Assembly (NCBI RefSeq): GCF_025351285.1
Contig: NZ_JANXWG010000038.1
Location: 1 to 64,000, forward strand
Source: Novosphingobium sp.
GTDB lineage: Bacteria > Pseudomonadota > Alphaproteobacteria > Sphingomonadales > Sphingomonadaceae
Length of the DNA: 64,000 nucleotides
Reading direction: 5' to 3'
The notes under the pieces were generated by a model. That model made no database searches. It worked only from the letters and a program-made list of their open reading frames with translations, and was not told where the DNA came from. Every line of letters starts with the position of its first letter. Position 1 is the first letter of the stretch. This document shows, in pieces, positions 50,606-59,815 of this stretch. The position numbers were made by a program, and so were the translations under genes.

Positions 50606-51672
50606 CAATAGCGAACGGGAACGAGATGGCACCGAGCACGATCACCCCCGTCATCTTGTGCGGCGGCAGCGGCACGCGGTTGTGGCCGCGTTCACGCAAG
50701 GCCAAGCCCAAGCCGTTCCTGCCGCTGGTGGGCGACGAAACGCTGTTCGAGGCAACCGTGCTGCGCTGCCCGCCCGCGGCCGGCTTCGGCCCGCCGGTGG
50801 TCGTGACAGGCGTGGCTCACCTTGAGCATGTCGAGGCACAATTGCCCGACCTGGCCACGGCGCAAGTGATCGTCGAGCCGATCGCGCGCAATACGGCGGC
50901 GGCGATCGCACTGGCCGCGCACCGCTTGCCGGCCGACACGGTGATGCTGGTCTGCCCGAGCGATCACCACATCGGCGATGTGGCTGCGTTCCAGGCGGCT
51001 GCGCGCGAAGCCGCCGGACTGGCCGCGCAAGGCTGGCTGGTCGCCTTCGGCATCGCGGCGACCGCGCCCGAGACCGGCTTCGGCTATCTCAGGCGGGGTG
51101 CGGCGATCGAAGGCAGCGGCGGATTCGGGGTGGCGGCGTTTGTCGAGAAGCCCGATGCGGCGCGCGCGCAGGCCTTTCTCGACGACGGGGGCTATTCGTG
51201 GAACGGCGGTATCTTCGCGTTCCGGGCGGGCACGTTTCTCGATGAACTCAAGGCGCATCGTCCCGGGCTGGCTGAAGCGGTCCGGCTGTCGGTCGAGCGC
51301 GGACACATGGATGGGCGGCGGTTCCATCCCGATCCCGAGGCGTTCGCCGAAGTCGAAAGCGAATCGGTCGATTACGCGGTGATGGAAATCACCACGCATG
51401 CGGCGATGGTGCCGGCGGCAATGGCGTGGTCAGACATCGGCAACTGGCAGGCGCTGCACGATGCGCAGGTGCGCGACGAGGCGTCGAACGCGGTGCGCGG
51501 CACGGTGGAACTGCGCGATTGCACCAATGTGCTGGTCCACACCGATGGCCCGCGCGTGTCGGTGATCGGCGCCAGCAACCTGATCGTGGTGGTCGATGGC
51601 GACGAAGTGCTGGTCACTACGCGCGAAGGCGCACAACTGGTCGGCAAGCTTTCGGGCGCGGCGAACCAGTAA
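50602..51672 (+). CDS. manC: mannose-1-phosphate guanylyltransferase
   Basis: This is a 356-residue nucleotidyltransferase making GDP-mannose from GTP and mannose-1-phosphate. I-L-C-G-G-S-G-T-R-L-W-P and E-P-I-A-R-N-T-A-A-A-I-A-L-A are signatures, and F-V-E-K-P and W-N-G-G-I-F-A-F follow. It lacks the C-terminal isomerase domain of bifunctional enzymes. It overlaps the GH130 stop by four bases and is directly followed by manA. Confidence 0.93.
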   Translation: MTIANGNEMAPSTITPVILCGGSGTRLWPRSRKAKPKPFLPLVGDETLFEATVLRCPPAAGFGPPVVVTGVAHLEHVEAQLPDLATAQVIVEPIARNTAAAIALAAHRLPADTVMLVCPSDHHIGDVAAFQAAAREAAGLAAQGWLVAFGIAATAPETGFGYLRRGAAIEGSGGFGVAAFVEKPDAARAQAFLDDGGYSWNGGIFAFRAGTFLDELKAHRPGLAEAVRLSVERGHMDGRRFHPDPEAFAEVESESVDYAVMEITTHAAMVPAAMAWSDIGNWQALHDAQVRDEASNAVRGTVELRDCTNVLVHTDGPRVSVIGASNLIVVVDGDEVLVTTREGAQLVGKLSGAANQ

Positions 51673-52482
51673 GTGAGCGCTGTGTTGCCGGTCCGCGAAG
51701 TGGCAAAGCCGTGGGGTGTGGACCATCTGCCTGCGCCTTTCGTTTCGCCAGGGGGAGTGCGGATCGGCGAGATCTGGTTCGAACCGCCGCCGGCGCTGCC
51801 GAGCGTGTTGGTCAAGTACCTCTTCACCAGCGAGAAGCTGTCGGTCCAGGTCCATCCGACCGACGCACAGGCCGCCGACTTCGGCGAGAGCGACGGCGGC
51901 AAGGAAGAATGCTGGCTGGTGATCGCGGCCGAACCCGGTGCGACGCTGGGCGTAGGATTTCGTGAGCCGATCGGCGCCGAGGCGATGCGCGCCGCAGCGT
52001 TGGACGGGTCGATCGAGGACTTGCTGGTGTGGTTTCCGGTCGAGCCGGGCGACTTCTTCTATATTCCGGCGGGCACGATCCACGCGATCGGCGCGGGGGT
52101 CAGCCTGATCGAAATCCAGCAGACCAGCGACATCACCTATCGGCTCTACGATTATGGCCGGCCGCGCGAATTGCACCTGACGCGCGGTATCGCGGTGGCC
52201 AGGGGCGAGCCGCACGATCCGGGCTTGCGCAAGCACATCCCGGATCGCGGCATGGTCGAGCTGGCGCGCGGCAAGTATTTTACCGCGCATCGGCTCGATG
52301 GGCCGGCCGATGCGGTGCTGATGGCCGAATATTCCGGTGCATTGCTCGTCATCCCGCGTCGCGGAGCAGTTGAAGTCGACGGCGCGCAGGTCATTCCGGG
52401 CCAGTGCGCAATAGCGGATTCGCTTGCGAAAGTTTCGATCCCGACCGAAGCGCTGTTGGTGATCGCAAGGCCCGCGGCATGA
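51673..52482 (+). CDS. manA: mannose-6-phosphate isomerase, class I
   Basis: This is a 269-residue zinc cupin enzyme interconverting fructose-6-phosphate and mannose-6-phosphate. The metal ligands are in Q-V-H-P-T-D, in K-E-E-C-W and in G-T-I-H-A-I; E-I-Q-Q-T-S-D follows. It is on the short side for the family. GTG at 51673 follows directly on the manC stop. No phosphomannomutase gene is present in the cluster to link its product to ManC. Confidence 0.9.
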   Translation: MSAVLPVREVAKPWGVDHLPAPFVSPGGVRIGEIWFEPPPALPSVLVKYLFTSEKLSVQVHPTDAQAADFGESDGGKEECWLVIAAEPGATLGVGFREPIGAEAMRAAALDGSIEDLLVWFPVEPGDFFYIPAGTIHAIGAGVSLIEIQQTSDITYRLYDYGRPRELHLTRGIAVARGEPHDPGLRKHIPDRGMVELARGKYFTAHRLDGPADAVLMAEYSGALLVIPRRGAVEVDGAQVIPGQCAIADSLAKVSIPTEALLVIARPAA

Positions 52483-52943
52483 GCCCGCCGCCCACGCCGA
52501 TGATTGCGCAGACGATCCAGCTCGCGCTGGCGCCGGTGTTCGTGCTCGTGGCGATCGGCAACATCATGAATATCCTGACGACGCGGCTGGGCCGGGTGGT
52601 CGATCGGTCGCGGCATTTGCAGAAGCTTTACCGCGAGACCACCGGCGCGGAACACGATGTGGTGGTGATCGAATTGCGCCATGTTGACGCGCGTATTGCG
52701 CTGATCGGGCGCGCCTTGCTGCTGCTGGTGATGAGCGGTCTGGCGATCGGGCTGACCGTCGGCGCGCTGTTCCTGGGCGAAGTGGGTGGCGCCGAATTCC
52801 GGCTGACGGTGGGGACGCTGTTCTTCGTCGCCATTCTGCTGCTGATGGTGGCGCTGGTGCACTTGCTGCTCGAAACGCGGATCGTGCACCGATCGCTGCG
52901 CCTGCCGCGCGACTTGCTGGAACTCGAACGCCGCGACCTATAG
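52479..52943 (+). CDS. DUF2721 membrane protein
   Basis: This is a 154-residue protein with three hydrophobic helices and the family motif N-I-M-N-I-L-T-T-R-L-G-R-V-V-D-R-S-R-H-L after the first. It overlaps manA by four bases, so it may be co-transcribed with the mannose genes. The function of the family is unknown. Confidence 0.83.
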   Translation: MSPPPTPMIAQTIQLALAPVFVLVAIGNIMNILTTRLGRVVDRSRHLQKLYRETTGAEHDVVVIELRHVDARIALIGRALLLLVMSGLAIGLTVGALFLGEVGGAEFRLTVGTLFFVAILLLMVALVHLLLETRIVHRSLRLPRDLLELERRDL

Positions 52944-52944
52944 G

Positions 52945-53241
52945 TCAGCGCAGCAGCTTCTGGGTTTTCTCGCGGATCGTGCTTTCGATCATGCGCTCGA
53001 CAAAGCCGAGCGCCGGCGGCAGATCGACGTTCACCACCACCGCCTGGCCTTGCAATTCGACCAGCCCGACCACGCGCTGGCCCATTGCGGTGATCACCAT
53101 ATCGAGGTGGTCTTCGTCGCGCCATTCCTGCGTGACTTGCGCCATTCCTGCGGGAAACAACGACTTGAGTTCATCGCTGCGCGCGTGGAAGCGGCGGCGC
53201 AATTCGTCTTGCGACAGTGTGTGCGGGAGCGCGACGCGCAT
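52945..53241 (-). CDS. polyhydroxyalkanoic-acid-system family protein
   Basis: This is a 98-residue protein of the family named after putative PHA granule regulators: H-T-L-S-Q-D-E-L-R-R-R-F near the N-terminus and W-R-D-E-D-H-L-D, G-Q-A-V-V-V-N-V-D-L-P in the middle. No PHA synthase or phasin gene is near, so the name should not be read as function. Its start overlaps the XpaC-like gene stop by one base. Confidence 0.72.
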   Translation of the reverse strand: MRVALPHTLSQDELRRRFHARSDELKSLFPAGMAQVTQEWRDEDHLDMVITAMGQRVVGLVELQGQAVVVNVDLPPALGFVERMIESTIREKTQKLLR

Positions 53242-54062
53242 CAGCCGGGGTCCTTCTGGCGTTCGATGGTCTTCGGCTCGATGTTCAGCGGCACGCCCGA
53301 ACCGGGCAGCGTGATATCGGGCGCGGGCAGGGCGGGGGGGTCACCATCGATTCCGCCACCATAACGATAATCGAGAAACCGCGTCTGCACCGCCAGTGCA
53401 TCGAGATCACCCGATGCAAGCTGGCGCGTGATCGCATCGATTTCGACGCTGATCTTGCCCAGCCCGTCGACCAGTTGCTGATCGGCATTGCGCCCGCCGC
53501 GTTCTTCTGCGCGCAAGTGTGGCGGGATCTTGCGGTAACTTTCGACCATGCCGGGCAGGTGTTCACCCACCAGCCGCCGCACTTCGCCGGTGGCGGCTTC
53601 CTCGGTGCGCAAGCCTTCGAGCTGCGCGCCCAATGCGTCGAGTTGCACGCCGATCTGGTCCACCAAGCGCACCGCCGGTGGCGGCAGCGCGGGTCGCTGG
53701 GCCTCCAGCCACAATTCGGTGCGGCCGACCATCGTGCGCACATCGCCGGTGTTCAGTGCATCGAGCGAGGGAACCGGCATCTTCGGGTATTTGGTCAGGA
53801 CTGCAAACGCAGCAGCAGCGGCCAGGATCGTCACGAACAGGCCAAGAATGCCGATGCCGTCGAGGATCAACCCCGCGACGGTGGCGGCCAGCAGGATCGC
53901 GCCCACCGTAACCAGCAGCCGCGTCAATTTCGCAACCTGGTGCTGCCGCTTCATTTCGGCGGCGCGGCGGCCGATCGAGCGGCGACCGCCCGCGCGCTGT
54001 TGGGTCAGGCTGGCACGCGCTTCGGCAAGCACGCGATCGCTGTTGCGGGCCGTCGGGTCCAT
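53241..54062 (-). CDS. XpaC-like membrane protein, TelA partner
   Basis: This is a protein of about 273 residues with two adjacent membrane helices (about 48-90) followed by a long helical domain. Its place directly after telA, ten bases away, repeats the xpaC-yaaN pairing of Firmicutes and other bacteria (5-bromo-4-chloroindolyl phosphate hydrolysis family). The start at ATG 54062 avoids overlap with telA; 54104 is possible. Its function is unclear, perhaps envelope stress or tellurite tolerance. Confidence 0.68.
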   Translation of the reverse strand: MDPTARNSDRVLAEARASLTQQRAGGRRSIGRRAAEMKRQHQVAKLTRLLVTVGAILLAATVAGLILDGIGILGLFVTILAAAAAFAVLTKYPKMPVPSLDALNTGDVRTMVGRTELWLEAQRPALPPPAVRLVDQIGVQLDALGAQLEGLRTEEAATGEVRRLVGEHLPGMVESYRKIPPHLRAEERGGRNADQQLVDGLGKISVEIDAITRQLASGDLDALAVQTRFLDYRYGGGIDGDPPALPAPDITLPGSGVPLNIEPKTIERQKDPG

Positions 54063-54072
54063 TGCGATGACG

Positions 54073-55278
54073 TCAAGCCTCCAGGCTAAGCAGCGGGTTG
54101 GCATCGCTTGCGGTCAGCTTGGCCTGCGAAGCGCCTTCGGCCCGCGCGATATAGCCGCGCGATTTCTCGACTTCGCCCGACAGCGTTTCCACGGTCTGCT
54201 TCATCGAATCGAGTGCCTTGATCTTGAACGTGTCGATGTTGTCCATCGTATCGTAAATATTCTGGAACGCGCGCTGCAAGGTTTCCATCGGGATCGTGCT
54301 GGCGGCGGCCTGTTCGTGGATCTTGCCGGTCTGTTCGCGCAGCAGCTTGCCGGTTGAATCGATGATGTTGGCGGTGGTGGTGTTGAGCGCGGTGATCTGC
54401 TGCAACACCAGCCGCTGGTTGGTCATCGCCTGCGCCACCGTAACCGCGGTGCGCAGCGCGGCCACGGTGGTGGTGCTGGCGCGATCGACGCCCTTGACCA
54501 GTTCGACGTTGTTCTTCTTGACCAGATCGAGCGCGAGATAGCCCTGCACCGTCACCGCCATTTGCGTCAGCAGGTCCTGCGCGCGTTGGCGGGTGTAGAA
54601 CAGCGCGCCCTCGCGGATCGCCTTGGCCTTGGCCGGATCGGTGTGGTCGCAATCGTTGGCGGCATCTTCCAGCTTGGCATCGAGCAGTCGCGCGATCTGG
54701 ACCATCTGTTCCAGCTTGCCCATCGCTTCCCACAGCTTCTGCCGTTCGACGTCGATGGCGGCGTTGTCCATCAGCAGTTCGTCCTTGCCGGCGGCCAGCC
54801 GGTCGAGGATCGATTTGATGTGGCCCTGCGCGCTGGTGTAGCCATCGAAATAGCGCTTCATCTTGTTGCCGAACGGCAGCACGCCCAGGAACCTGCGCGG
54901 GCCGGACAGCGCGCCCTTGCGCGCCGGATCGAGATCTTCGACCGTGCGGCGCAATTCGGCCAGGCTGGTGCCGACGCCGCTGTCCTTGTCCATCGCCTTG
55001 ATCGGCCGGTCGAGGAACCGGTTCGACATGCCAGCGGCGGATGCAATTTCCTTGCGGCCCATGTTGGTCAACTGATCGACCCGCTTGCCGAATTCGGGGC
55101 TGGCGGCGTCTTGCGCGATCAGGTCGGCCACGAACGCATCGGCCTTGGCTTCGAGCTTGGACTTGTTGTCATCGCTGACCGGAACGAGCCCGGCGGCCTG
55201 CATCGGCGCGACCACCGGCACCGGATCGGGCGGAGTCAGTTCCAGCTTGGCTGTGACAGTATCGATCGACGTGGCCAT
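54073..55278 (-). CDS. telA: TelA-family toxic anion resistance protein
   Basis: This is a 401-residue largely helical protein of the TelA/YaaN family. Typical parts are G-N-K-M-K-R-Y-F-D-G-Y, N-N-V-E-L-V-K-G-V-D-R-A-S-T-T-T-V-A-A-L and Q-I-T-A-L-N-T-T-T. ATG at 55278 with GAGGAGGGACA was chosen over 55365. The family was first linked with tellurite resistance; a general role in membrane stress is now thought possible. Confidence 0.87.
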   Translation of the reverse strand: MATSIDTVTAKLELTPPDPVPVVAPMQAAGLVPVSDDNKSKLEAKADAFVADLIAQDAASPEFGKRVDQLTNMGRKEIASAAGMSNRFLDRPIKAMDKDSGVGTSLAELRRTVEDLDPARKGALSGPRRFLGVLPFGNKMKRYFDGYTSAQGHIKSILDRLAAGKDELLMDNAAIDVERQKLWEAMGKLEQMVQIARLLDAKLEDAANDCDHTDPAKAKAIREGALFYTRQRAQDLLTQMAVTVQGYLALDLVKKNNVELVKGVDRASTTTVAALRTAVTVAQAMTNQRLVLQQITALNTTTANIIDSTGKLLREQTGKIHEQAAASTIPMETLQRAFQNIYDTMDNIDTFKIKALDSMKQTVETLSGEVEKSRGYIARAEGASQAKLTASDANPLLSLEA

Positions 55279-55426
55279 TGTCCCTCCTCGTGCGCCGGCC
55301 ATACGCCCACGGCCGCGCCCAGAATGCATCGGGGAATATGTGGGGCGTGCAAGGCGCGGTGACAAGCTGTATTATCAGTGTAAGACAGAGCCCTGAGCCA
55401 TGGCTGCCCGGACGGTCGCCAGCCGG

Positions 55427-56401
55427 CTACAACCAGCCGATCTTCCTGAAGCGCACGAACAGCCCGACGCATAGCGACACGATTACGCCGAGCACGAGGT
55501 AATAGCCGTATTTCCAATGCAGTTCGGGCATGTTCTGGAAGTTCATGCCGTACACCCCGGCGATGGCGGTCGGCACCGCGAGGATTGCCGCCCATGATGC
55601 CAGTTGCCGGGTCATTTCACCCTGGCGGTGCTGTTCGAGCAGGCTGGCCGTCTCGACGATCGCTTCGAGCGCTTCCTTGAGCGCGCGCATCCTGGCCATT
55701 ACCCGGCGATCGTGATCGAGCACGTCGCGGAAAAACACCCGCGCGGCGGGATCGATTGCGGGCAGTTCGTGGACTGCCAGCCGGTCGCAGACTTCCTCCA
55801 TCGGGCCGATCACGCGTTCGAACCGGCGCAACTGGCGCCGCAGCCGGAAGATCCGGCGGATCGTGCCCTGTTCGGGGAAGGCGTCGATCGCCTCCTCCTC
55901 CATTTCCACCGCCACATCGTCGAGCCGGTCCATGATCGGCAGGTAGCCATCGACGATGAAATCGAGAATGGCGTGGAGGACGTAGTCGGGCCCTTCGGCC
56001 ATTCGATCGGGCTTTTTTTCCAGGTCGCGCCGCAGATCGTTGTGCGCGCGGGTGCTGCCGAACCGCACGGTGATAATGAAATCGGCGCCGAGAAAGATCG
56101 CGGTCTGGCCGTAGTCGATCACTTCGGTGGCGGTAAGTTCGGCGGTGCGCGCCACGATGAACAACTGCTTCCCGTAAGCCTCGGCCTTGGGCAACTGCCG
56201 CGGATTGAGCGCGTCCTCGACCGCGAGCGGGTGCAACCCGAATTGGGCGGCAAGCATGTCCATCTCGGCTTCATCGGGTTCGCACAGGCCGATCCAGTCG
56301 AACGAGCCGTGTTCGAGCGCGATGCGAGGGCTGCCGTCGATGGTCAGGGCGTGGTCGCAGGGACGGCCGTGGAGATAGCGGCGGGCGGTAATGACGGTCA
56401 T
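55427..56401 (-). CDS. CorA-family magnesium/cobalt transporter
   Basis: This is a 324-residue CorA/ZntB-type channel. The N-terminal domain is cytoplasmic, with a long helix in between, and the C-terminal two membrane helices are joined by Y-G-M-N-F-Q-N-M-P-E-L. G-M-N is the selectivity motif. The protein ends with a basic tail. ATG at 56401 begins at the family N-terminus; 56452 is less likely. The ion (Mg, Co, Ni or Zn) cannot be read from sequence. Confidence 0.9.
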   Translation of the reverse strand: MTVITARRYLHGRPCDHALTIDGSPRIALEHGSFDWIGLCEPDEAEMDMLAAQFGLHPLAVEDALNPRQLPKAEAYGKQLFIVARTAELTATEVIDYGQTAIFLGADFIITVRFGSTRAHNDLRRDLEKKPDRMAEGPDYVLHAILDFIVDGYLPIMDRLDDVAVEMEEEAIDAFPEQGTIRRIFRLRRQLRRFERVIGPMEEVCDRLAVHELPAIDPAARVFFRDVLDHDRRVMARMRALKEALEAIVETASLLEQHRQGEMTRQLASWAAILAVPTAIAGVYGMNFQNMPELHWKYGYYLVLGVIVSLCVGLFVRFRKIGWL

Positions 56402-56524
56402 AGCCGGGCTTGTGCCAAAGCCCGAACTCCGTGACAATCGCCGCTGACACAATCGGCTTGGCTATGGCCATTGCGCACGCGATGGCTTACATCGGTGTCA
56501 ATACCGAATGCGGGGAGAAAGACG

Positions 56525-58078
56525 ATGCAGATGGCAACGGCCACAGCCAGTTTCGAAGCGGGCAATTTCGAATCCGGGCGCGGATCGCCGCCCGATACCG
56601 ATGTCGCCATCGTTGGCGCAGGGATTTCAGGCATCGGCATGGCTGCGCACATGCAGATGCTCAGCCCCGATCGCAGTTTCACGCTGATCGAACGCCGCGC
56701 CGATCTGGGCGGCACCTGGGACTTGTTCCGCTATCCCGGCGTCCGTTCGGACAGCGACATGCATACGCTGGGGTTCGTTTTCGAACCGTGGACTCACGAA
56801 AAGTCGATCGCCGACGGGCCGTCGATCCTTGAATATCTGGGCCGCATCGTGGACCAGCGCGGCATCCGCAAGTCGATCCGTTTCGGCACCAGCGTGGCGG
56901 CGGCGGACTGGGACGGCGCGGCGGCGCTATGGCGGATCGCCTTGACCGGCGCGGACGGCACGAGTTCGACGATGACCGCGCGGTTCCTGTACCTGGCTTC
57001 GGGCTACTACGATTACGACGAACCTTATGACGCGCAACTGCCCGGCCGCGACAATTTCGGCGGCGAGATCATCCACCCGCAGTTCTGGCCCAAGGATTTC
57101 GACGCCAGCGGCAAACACATCGTGGTGATCGGTTCGGGCGCCACTGCGGTCACGATCGTGCCCTCGATCGCGGACAAGGCAGCGCATGTCACGATGCTTC
57201 AGCGCACGCCCACCTGGTATGCGATCCGGCCGGCGAAGGACAAGCTGGCCAACACCTTGCGCAAGTACCTGCCGGGCAAGCTGGCGTACTGGCTGACCCG
57301 GTTCAAGAACGTGCAGATGCAGAATCTGGTGTTCAAGCGCGCGCGCAGCCAGCCCGACAAGGTCAAGGACTTCCTGACGGGCAAGCTCAAGGAAGCGCTT
57401 GGGGACAAGTACGATGCCGCCACGTTCACCCCACCGTACGATCCGTGGGACCAGCGGCTGTGCCTGGTGCCCGATGGCGATCTGTTCAACGCGATCAACG
57501 CCGGCAAGGCTGAAATCGTCACCGACACGATCCGCACGATCGACGCCACCGGTATCGCGCTCAACTCGGGCAAGCATCTCGATGCCGATGTGATCGTCAC
57601 GGCAACCGGCCTCAAGATGGTGATGGGAGGCAAGATCGCATTGAGCATCGACGGCACGCCCATCGATTTCAGCCAGTGTTATTACTACAAGGGTTGCATG
57701 TTCTCGAACGTGCCCAATCTTGCGGGCGTGTTCGGCTATCTCAACGCCTCGTGGACACTGCGCGCCGACATCGATTCGCAATATGTTTGCCGCCTGCTCA
57801 ACCACATGAAGGCCGCTGGTGTCGATGCCGCCACGCCCGCAATGCGGCCCGGGACCGAGCCGCCCGAGGAGAACGCATTCGACCTCTCATCGGGCTATAT
57901 CGAGCGCGCGCGGCACCTTCTGCCCAAGAGTGCGGCGACGATGCCGTGGCGGCTCAACCAGGATTACCTTTACGACAAGGCCTGGTTGAAGAGCAATCCG
58001 ATCGATGACGGCATCCTCGCATTCAGCCGGGCGGAAGCCGCTTCGTCGCGCGAACCGATGCTCGAAGCTGCGGAATAG
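56525..58078 (+). CDS. flavin-containing Baeyer-Villiger-type monooxygenase
   Basis: This is a 517-residue class B flavoprotein monooxygenase. G-A-G-I-S-G-I-G near the N-terminus binds FAD, G-S-G-A-T-A binds NADPH, and the fingerprint F178-G-G-E-I-I-H184-P-Q-F-W188-P fits FxGxxxHxxxW[PD] exactly. ATG at 56525 with GGGGAGAAAGACG was chosen over 56471. It inserts oxygen next to a ketone or oxidises heteroatoms; the substrate is unknown. No related pathway genes lie next to it. Confidence 0.9.
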   Translation: MQMATATASFEAGNFESGRGSPPDTDVAIVGAGISGIGMAAHMQMLSPDRSFTLIERRADLGGTWDLFRYPGVRSDSDMHTLGFVFEPWTHEKSIADGPSILEYLGRIVDQRGIRKSIRFGTSVAAADWDGAAALWRIALTGADGTSSTMTARFLYLASGYYDYDEPYDAQLPGRDNFGGEIIHPQFWPKDFDASGKHIVVIGSGATAVTIVPSIADKAAHVTMLQRTPTWYAIRPAKDKLANTLRKYLPGKLAYWLTRFKNVQMQNLVFKRARSQPDKVKDFLTGKLKEALGDKYDAATFTPPYDPWDQRLCLVPDGDLFNAINAGKAEIVTDTIRTIDATGIALNSGKHLDADVIVTATGLKMVMGGKIALSIDGTPIDFSQCYYYKGCMFSNVPNLAGVFGYLNASWTLRADIDSQYVCRLLNHMKAAGVDAATPAMRPGTEPPEENAFDLSSGYIERARHLLPKSAATMPWRLNQDYLYDKAWLKSNPIDDGILAFSRAEAASSREPMLEAAE

Positions 58079-58123
58079 GACCGACTTGCGCGCCACGCGG
58101 TTTCGGCTATCGCGAGCCCCGTC

Positions 58124-58897
58124 ATGACCGATGCTTCCACCCCGACCGACCGTATCTGGACCGCCGCGCTGATCGTGGTGGGCGACGAAATCCTGTCGGG
58201 CCGGACGCACGACAAGAACATCACCCAGGTCGCGACGTGGCTGGGGGTGCAGGGCATCCGCCTGCGCGAAGTGCGCGTGGTGCCCGATGTCGAATCCGCG
58301 ATCGTCGAGGCCGTGAACGCGCTGCGCGCGCGCAATGATTATCTGTTCACCACTGGCGGAATCGGGCCGACCCACGACGATATCACGGTCGATGCGGTGG
58401 CGGCGGCGCTGGAACTGCCGGTGGTTATCCACCCGCGCGCGCGCGCCGTGCTCGAAAGCTATTACGCAACGCGTGGCGGGCTGAACGAGGCGCGGCTGCG
58501 CATGGCGCGGGTGCCCGAAGGCGCCAGCCTGATCGAAAACCGCCTCTTGGGCGCGCCGGGCATTCGCGTGCAGAACGTGTTCCTGATGGCCGGCGTGCCG
58601 CATATCGCCGCGCAAATGCTCGATGCCTTGACCGGGCAGCTTGAAGGCGGGCTGCCGCTGCTGTCGGCCACGATCGGCTGCTGGACCGCCGAAAGCGAGG
58701 TGGCCGATTTGCTGCGCGAGACCGAGCAGGCGCACGACCAGTGCCAGATCGGCAGCTATCCGTTCTTCCGCGAGGGCCGCGTCGGCGCCAATTTCGTGAT
58801 CCGCTCGGTCAGCGCCGATGCCATTGCGGCTTGCGGGGAGGCAATCGAGATCGGCTTGCGCGCATCGGGCCGTGAGCCTGTGCCCGGCGGGATCTGA
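58124..58897 (+). CDS. molybdopterin-binding-domain protein (CinA N-terminal-like)
   Basis: This is a 257-residue protein with a MoCF-type domain: A-L-I-V-V-G-D-E-I-L-S-G-R-T-H-D-K-N at the start and F-T-T-G-G-I-G-P-T-H-D-D-I-T. It matches the N-terminal half of CinA (competence/damage-inducible protein A). The nicotinamide deamidase half is missing, so this is the short, stand-alone form common in alphaproteobacteria. It may hydrolyse a nucleotide or bind a cofactor; its role is not established. Confidence 0.87.
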   Translation: MTDASTPTDRIWTAALIVVGDEILSGRTHDKNITQVATWLGVQGIRLREVRVVPDVESAIVEAVNALRARNDYLFTTGGIGPTHDDITVDAVAAALELPVVIHPRARAVLESYYATRGGLNEARLRMARVPEGASLIENRLLGAPGIRVQNVFLMAGVPHIAAQMLDALTGQLEGGLPLLSATIGCWTAESEVADLLRETEQAHDQCQIGSYPFFREGRVGANFVIRSVSADAIAACGEAIEIGLRASGREPVPGGI

Positions 58898-58906
58898 AGC
58901 GGCGCG

Positions 58907-59815
58907 CTATTCGGCCGGTTCGTGCAGCGCCAGCCAGCGTTCGCGCAAACTGTCCGACGAATCGCGGCTGCCGTCGTGGCTCCAGCCGGGCGCGCGCCAC
59001 ACGTAACCCAGCTTGGAACCCCAAGGCGCCGACCATACGTCGCGCGCGATCCCGATCCATTCGTGGAACGCCACCCACAGCAAGTCGTACGTGCCCAACT
59101 GGCGGACGATGCCGTAGTGAATCGGGCCTACCGCCGCATCATCCGCGTCGGCCTCGCGCTGGAAGGTGCCGAACAGCCGATCCCACACGATGAACACGCC
59201 TGCGTAATTGCGATCGAGGTAAAGCGGGTTGGTGGCGTGGTGGACGCGGTGGTGCGACGGCGTGTTCATCACTGCCTCGAACCACTTCGGAAACCTGTCG
59301 ATCGCCTCGGTGTGAAACCAGAACTGGCAGATCGTGTTGAACGCGCCGACCGTCGCTAGCATCAGGGGGTCGAATCCGATCAGCGCCGGCCAGATCCGGA
59401 ACACGAACGACAGCGCGACCGGCCCGGTCCAGCTTTGGCGCAGCGCGGTCGACAAGTTGTAGTGCTGGCTTGAATGGTGGTTGACGTGCGCCGCCCAGAA
59501 CCAGCGCACGCGATGCCCGGTGCGGTGCGCCCAGTAGTAATTGAAATCGTCGAGCAGAAAGAGGCCGAGCCAGACAAACCATTGGCTGCCAATCGTCAGG
59601 AACCGAAATTGGTGCAGCCAGGTGGCGGCCGCGTAGATCAGGCCGACCGTGAGTGCGCCCGAAACCGTGCTACCCAGCCCCATCAGCAGCGAAGTGCGCA
59701 TGTCGGCGGGGTCGTAAGCTGCGGGGCGCCGGCGACGGGCCCACATCATTTCGATCAGGATCAGCGCGATAAACGCCGGGATTGCGTAGGGCAGGGGATC
59801 GAAACCGGGCTTCAT
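58907..59815 (-). CDS. fatty acid hydroxylase / sterol desaturase family protein
   Basis: This is a 302-residue membrane di-iron enzyme. Histidine boxes are H97-R-T-G-H101, H110-V-N-H-H114 and H188-H-R-V-H-H193; about four membrane helices flank them. Such enzymes hydroxylate sphingolipid acyl chains, carotenoids or sterols. A role in sphingolipid hydroxylation would suit a sphingomonad but is an inference. It is the last gene of a minus-strand run of three, overlapping the gene before it by four bases. Confidence 0.88.
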   Translation of the reverse strand: MKPGFDPLPYAIPAFIALILIEMMWARRRRPAAYDPADMRTSLLMGLGSTVSGALTVGLIYAAATWLHQFRFLTIGSQWFVWLGLFLLDDFNYYWAHRTGHRVRWFWAAHVNHHSSQHYNLSTALRQSWTGPVALSFVFRIWPALIGFDPLMLATVGAFNTICQFWFHTEAIDRFPKWFEAVMNTPSHHRVHHATNPLYLDRNYAGVFIVWDRLFGTFQREADADDAAVGPIHYGIVRQLGTYDLLWVAFHEWIGIARDVWSAPWGSKLGYVWRAPGWSHDGSRDSSDSLRERWLALHEPAE

